Source of the DNA: Sphingopyxis macrogoltabida
GTDB lineage: Bacteria > Pseudomonadota > Alphaproteobacteria > Sphingomonadales > Sphingomonadaceae
Reading direction: 5' to 3'
Assembly: GCA_003241685.1 (NCBI GenBank)
Contig: QFPJ01000002.1
Span: 113,342 to 177,341 of the forward strand
DNA length: 64,000 bases
The position numbers and the translations under genes are program-made. This document shows positions 61,468-64,000 of this stretch, piece after piece. How positions within the stretch are numbered: the stretch's first letter is position 1; each line of letters begins with the position of its first letter. Below the pieces are notes generated by a model. It was not told the origin of the DNA, searched no databases, and saw only the letters and a list, made by a program, of their open reading frames with translations.

Positions 61468-62010
61468 TCAGGCCGGGCTGGAGTCCGTCAGGATGAAGGC
61501 GATCCGGACCATCTTGCCCGAGCGGTTGGCCCATGCGTGGTTGGTCCCGCGCTGGATCAGAATGTCGCCGGCCTTCATCACCGTCTCTTCCTTATCCAGG
61601 ATCGCGACCAGTTCGCCGCTCAGCACGATCGCATAGTCAATGGTGTTGGTCACATGCATGCCAGGGTGCCGGTTGTCCGGGCGATGGTCGATATCTGGAT
61701 AAACGCTCTTGATGAGCGAGTCATAGACCTTGGTCACTTCTGCCATGTCGGACGATTCCGGTGGCACATCGACCACACGGATTACCGTGCCGCCGGCCGG
61801 CGGGCATGCGCCCTGCTGATCTAATATGGTGTCCGGCGCGTCGACACGCGCGTCGGCACCCAGCGTCCGCCAGATATTGTTGTTCCGAAACCCGGGTCGC
61901 GCCTCAATCGTCACGAGCGACGGCGACGAGCCATCCTCGGCGATATAGGACAGGCCTGCCTCATCCACGGCAGTTACAATTCTTCTCGTCAGCGGTGGGC
62001 CTTCCATCAC
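61468..62010 (-). CDS. Cupin-domain protein (copy 2)
   Basis: Cupin of 180 residues, paralogous to the gene at 57693. Shared blocks are PPLTRRIVTA, SYIAEDG, GFRNNNIWRTLGADA, GGTVIRVVDVPPE and KAGDILIQRGTNHAWANRSG. Differences concentrate in the middle (DQQGACPPAGG against EEQVGVMPPRGG). It is the first gene downstream of two operator-like palindromes (62055 and 62104). Two copies in one regulon suggest different substrates or a heteromer. Confidence 0.85.
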   Translation of the reverse strand: MMEGPPLTRRIVTAVDEAGLSYIAEDGSSPSLVTIEARPGFRNNNIWRTLGADARVDAPDTILDQQGACPPAGGTVIRVVDVPPESSDMAEVTKVYDSLIKSVYPDIDHRPDNRHPGMHVTNTIDYAIVLSGELVAILDKEETVMKAGDILIQRGTNHAWANRSGKMVRIAFILTDSSPA

Positions 62011-62054
62011 TCTTCCCTTGCTTGTTCCGGGCTGGGCGCTCCCTGCCGGATAAT

Positions 62055-62070
62055 TTCTTCGATTAGGGAA
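62055..62070. promoter_or_regulatory. Block C operator copy, TTCTTCGATTAGGGAA
   Basis: Thirteen of sixteen bases fit TTCCYTGATCARGGAA; followed by TTAATCG. It is 45 bases upstream of cupin copy 2. Confidence 0.55.
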
Positions 62071-62103
62071 TTAATCGACGGAAGCGATTCGCGTCAAGCT
62101 TTT

Positions 62104-62119
62104 TTCCTTGATCAAGGAA
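62104..62119. promoter_or_regulatory. Block C operator copy, TTCCTTGATCAAGGAA
   Basis: Perfect 16-base palindrome followed by TTATTG, between cupin copy 2 and the HPP gene. The same AAGGAATTATTG string occurs at 51864. Confidence 0.8.
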
Positions 62120-62132
62120 TTATTGTAACATA

Positions 62133-62969
62133 TTGTTTAAATATGGTATTTTATACAATCGGTTTAGATTTCAATCGGCTAGTCCGATCCAGGATCGAGA
62201 CCGCGTCCGAGTCGAGAGCCGTAAATTGAGCCGTCCGCCCCCGCCGGAACTCGCGATCGGCGCGTTTGCGGCATCCATCGTGCGTACTCTGCGCGCGACA
62301 GCTCTCCCGCGCCTGGCTGGCAACACGTCATATGATAAGCTCGTCGCGATCATCAGCAGTGCCGGAGCCATTTTCCTTGTCGCATCAATTTGCGCCATAC
62401 TTTCGAGCAGGGCGCTGCCCGTGATGTTGATTGCGCCCATCGGCGCGTCGGCACTCCTCCTGTTTGCGATACCAAGCAGCCCGCTTGCGCAACCCTGGGC
62501 CATCATCGGAGGCAATGTCGTTTCAGCCCTCGTCGGAGTGATGACCGTTAAAGCAGCGCCTTCGCTGCCGATTGCGGCGGGACTTTCGGTGGGGCTATCG
62601 CTTGCGGCGATGTCCGTGCTCCGGTGCCTGCACCCGCCGGGCGGATCCATGGCGCTCACAGCCGTTGTCGGTGGCGAGGCGACGAGGCAAATGGGCTTCA
62701 ACTTTCCCTTCTTGGTCGTCGGCACGAGCTCCTGCGCCCTGGTATTGATCGGCATCGCATTTCATGCGCTGGTAAAGCGAACCTATCCCCATCGGACTCT
62801 CACCGCAGACACCGCAGTCGAGCAAAGCGCATTTTGCGCTGCCGACATCGATGGAGCACTTCGGGATGTGGGAGAGGTTTTCGACATTTCGAAGCAAGAC
62901 TTGGAAATGATCGTTCGCAAGGTAGAATTGAATGCCGCCGAAAGAAGGCGAAACTCTCGATCCCGATAA
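62133..62969 (+). CDS. HPP-family integral membrane protein, without CBS domains
   Basis: Membrane protein of up to 278 residues with four or more helices. The family signature RCLHPPGGSMALTAVVGG is present, and the second helix region has MLIAPIGASALLLFAIPSSP. HPP proteins are implicated in nitrite or related anion transport in some organisms; many longer members carry a C-terminal CBS pair, which is absent here although the linker helix before it (DIDGALRDVGEVFDISKQDL) is present. The start is uncertain: TTG at 62133 or TTG at 62226. It may be divergently controlled with the cupin through the 62104 palindrome. Confidence 0.85.
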   Translation: MFKYGILYNRFRFQSASPIQDRDRVRVESRKLSRPPPPELAIGAFAASIVRTLRATALPRLAGNTSYDKLVAIISSAGAIFLVASICAILSSRALPVMLIAPIGASALLLFAIPSSPLAQPWAIIGGNVVSALVGVMTVKAAPSLPIAAGLSVGLSLAAMSVLRCLHPPGGSMALTAVVGGEATRQMGFNFPFLVVGTSSCALVLIGIAFHALVKRTYPHRTLTADTAVEQSAFCAADIDGALRDVGEVFDISKQDLEMIVRKVELNAAERRRNSRSR

Positions 62970-63021
62970 ATGACATTCGGCATAGATTATATTTATCTAT
63001 ATATTTTAATGGATTATATAC

Positions 63022-63112
63022 ATGCGGAGTTTCGACCACGACCTGCTTGTCATCGGCGCCGGGTCGGCGGGGTGCGGGCGTCGCGCGTTGCGGCGTCGCA
63101 CGGGGTGCCGGC
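63022..63112 (+). pseudogene. 5' stump of a glutathione-reductase-like flavoprotein gene
   Basis: Begins MRSFDHDLLVIGAGSAG, the FAD-binding start of disulfide reductases such as glutathione reductase. The expected continuation VRASRVAASHGV is found in a second frame, so a one-base deletion lies near 63072. After about 63112 an insertion-sequence end begins, and the rest of the gene is missing. Confidence 0.75.
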
Positions 63113-63171
63113 TGATCCGCCCCCTTCTGAGTGGTTCAAAATTGATGATATTTTGGATTACAAAGGAGGTT

Positions 63172-63444
63172 ATGAATGCCGGCCAAGCAGCATCGCCCGG
63201 AAGAGATTATTGGCAAGCCGGGGTTGTGCTGGCACAGGGCGCCACGACTGCGGAAGCGTGTCGCCGGATCGCGATCAGCGAGCAGACCTATTATCGATGG
63301 CGCCGTGAATATGGTGGCCTGAAGACCGATCAGGCTCGGCGGATGAAGGATTTGGAGAAGGAGAATGCGCGGCTTCGCCGGGCGATCTCGGAGCTGACGC
63401 TGGACAAGCTGATATTGCAGGAAGCTGCCCGGGGAAACGTCTGA
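63172..63444 (+). pseudogene. IS3-family transposase OrfA, frameshifted
   Basis: The ATG at 63176 gives MPAKQHRPEEIIGK and then breaks. The intact likeness resumes in another frame (VVLAQGATTAEACRR, then ISEQTYYRWRREYGGL, then the leucine-zipper part ENARLRRAISELTLDKLIL). Roughly ten bases seem lost near 63217. The HTH and coiled coil of OrfA are otherwise complete. Confidence 0.8.
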
Positions 63445-63910
63445 GCCCCGCCGCGCCGAAGATCGTCGAGGGCCGGACGCAGGATGAGCGTAAATACCGC
63501 ATCCTGTCGATCATCGACAAGGCGAGCCGGGAGTGCCTTGCGCTGCCGGTGGCGCGCAAGCTCAAGAGCGACGATGGCTGTCGGCGCTGGCCGAGCTGTT
63601 TGTCACGCGCGGGCCGCCCGCGCCTATCAAGTCGGACGATGGCCCGGAGTTTATCGCGACGTCCGTGCAGGAATGGCTGGCGAATGTCGGTGTGAAGACG
63701 CTGTACATCGCGCCCGGATCGCCGTGGGAGAATGGCTGTTGTGAATCGTTCAACGGGTCGCTGCGCGATGAACTGCTCAATAGTGAGATCTTCTACTCGC
63801 TCGCTGAGGCCCGGATCCTGATCAAGGCCTGGCGAAGACATTACAACACCGTTCCGCCGCGCAGCTCGCTCGGGTATCGACCACCGGCGCCAGACGCCGT
63901 TCCTGAGGTG
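63442..63910 (+). pseudogene. IS3-family transposase OrfB, deleted and frameshifted
   Basis: Starts with LSPA, then jumps straight to GRTQDERKYRILSIIDKASR, so the first 100-150 residues, including the first catalytic Asp, are gone. A second frameshift lies near 63573, after RKLKSDD. Beyond it, the integrase core end is clear: LSALAELFVTRGPP, IKSDDGPEFI, PGSPWENGCCESFNGSLRDE, RRHYNTVPPRSSLGYRPPAP. The first Asp of the DDE triad is lost, so it cannot be active. Confidence 0.85.
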
Positions 63911-63980
63911 ACACGGCGAAAGTGGTCCAGATGTAATGTTAGTATTTCCGGCGGATTTTCCTTGAAGAGGAGGTACGTCG

Positions 63981-64000
63981 ATGAAGAAGCAGCGATTTTC
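63981..64000 (+). CDS. Start of a second IS3-type transposase OrfA (cut by window end)
   Basis: The ATG at 63981 follows AGGAGG and starts MKKQRF, the usual beginning of many IS3-family OrfA proteins. Only six codons are visible. The element's left end may be near 63932, where TGTAATGTTAGTATTTCC replaces the older IS. Confidence 0.55.

Larger units (their letters stand above)
63113..63931 (+). mobile_element. Decayed IS3-family insertion sequence
   Basis: The left end TGATCCGCCCCCTTCTGAGT looks like an IS3-family terminal repeat. A leader with AAAGGAGGT leads to a two-frame transposase region, both halves broken. No matching right terminal repeat is seen; the sequence runs into another element near 63932. 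The element sits inside the glutathione-reductase-like gene. Confidence 0.8.

Noticed and set aside
22130..64000. Search for a direct repeat of the tRNA-Leu 3' end as an integration attachment site
   Set aside because: No convincing second copy was noticed by eye in the window; absence is not proof.
1..64000. CRISPR arrays or rRNA operons
   Set aside because: No regularly spaced repeats and no rRNA-like sequence were noticed.

Overview
This is high-GC DNA that reads like an alphaproteobacterium of the Sphingomonadales (Sphingopyxis/Sphingomonas type). Supporting signs are ruvB followed directly by ybgC-tolQRAB-pal, one complete type II secretion operon, four large TonB-dependent receptors in one window, and repeated catabolic modules built from an MFS transporter, a TonB receptor and a TetR/GntR regulator. 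The genus is an inference; no rRNA is present.

Core part (1-22.2 kb). The 3' part of ruvB is followed by the Tol-Pal envelope operon (ybgC, tolQ, tolR, tolA, tolB, pal). The pal gene overlaps, tail to tail, a thirteen-gene type II secretion operon on the minus strand (gspC-D-E-F-G-H-I-J-K-L-M-N-O, transcribed from 17.26 kb down to 5.34 kb). The Tol-Pal terminator lies inside the gspO coding sequence. Upstream of gspC, on the same strand, come a TonB-dependent receptor and a beta-helix-like lipoprotein. A tRNA-Leu(GAG) at 22.06 kb closes the core part.

Accessory catabolic part (22.2-62 kb). Three blocks can be separated. Block A (22.8-33.8 kb): a minus-strand operon (glutathione S-transferase, CoA-transferase, carboxymuconolactone decarboxylase-like protein, PDC-hydrolase-like amidohydrolase, enoyl-CoA hydratase), an MFS carrier, a TonB receptor, an alpha/beta hydrolase without its nucleophilic serine, and a GntR regulator. 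Block B (34-44.7 kb): MFS carrier, TetR regulator, TonB receptor, an MpaB/Lcp-type oxygenase, and a plus-strand operon (APH-like kinase, DUF7064-like protein, acyl-CoA dehydrogenase, enoyl-CoA hydratase, broken fadH). Block C (44.9-62 kb): two acyl-CoA ligases, an SCP2-like protein, two fumarylacetoacetate-hydrolase-type proteins, a RutE-type nitroreductase, MFS carrier, FAD monooxygenase, two-domain VOC dioxygenase-like protein, TetR regulator, ACMSD-like amidohydrolase, GST, two paralogous cupins and a TonB receptor. The enzyme set of block C suggests hydroxylation, ring cleavage, isomerisation and hydrolysis of an aromatic compound, with outer-membrane import by the TonB receptor and inner-membrane import by the MFS carrier.

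The most useful new signals are regulatory. CAACT-N4-AGTTG occurs at the MFS/tetR, TonB-receptor and MpaB/APH promoters of block B. A different palindrome, close to TTCCYTGATCARGGAA, recurs at the promoters of block C. A third inverted repeat containing AAAGGTC occurs before the MFS and TonB-receptor genes of block A. These define three candidate regulons that can be tested.

Right edge (62-64 kb): an HPP-family membrane protein, a 30-codon stump of a glutathione-reductase-like gene cut by a decayed IS3-family element, and the start of a second IS3-type transposase at the last bases of the window. Other broken genes are the fadH remnant at 44.2 kb and a solute-binding-protein remnant at 22.5 kb beside the tRNA.
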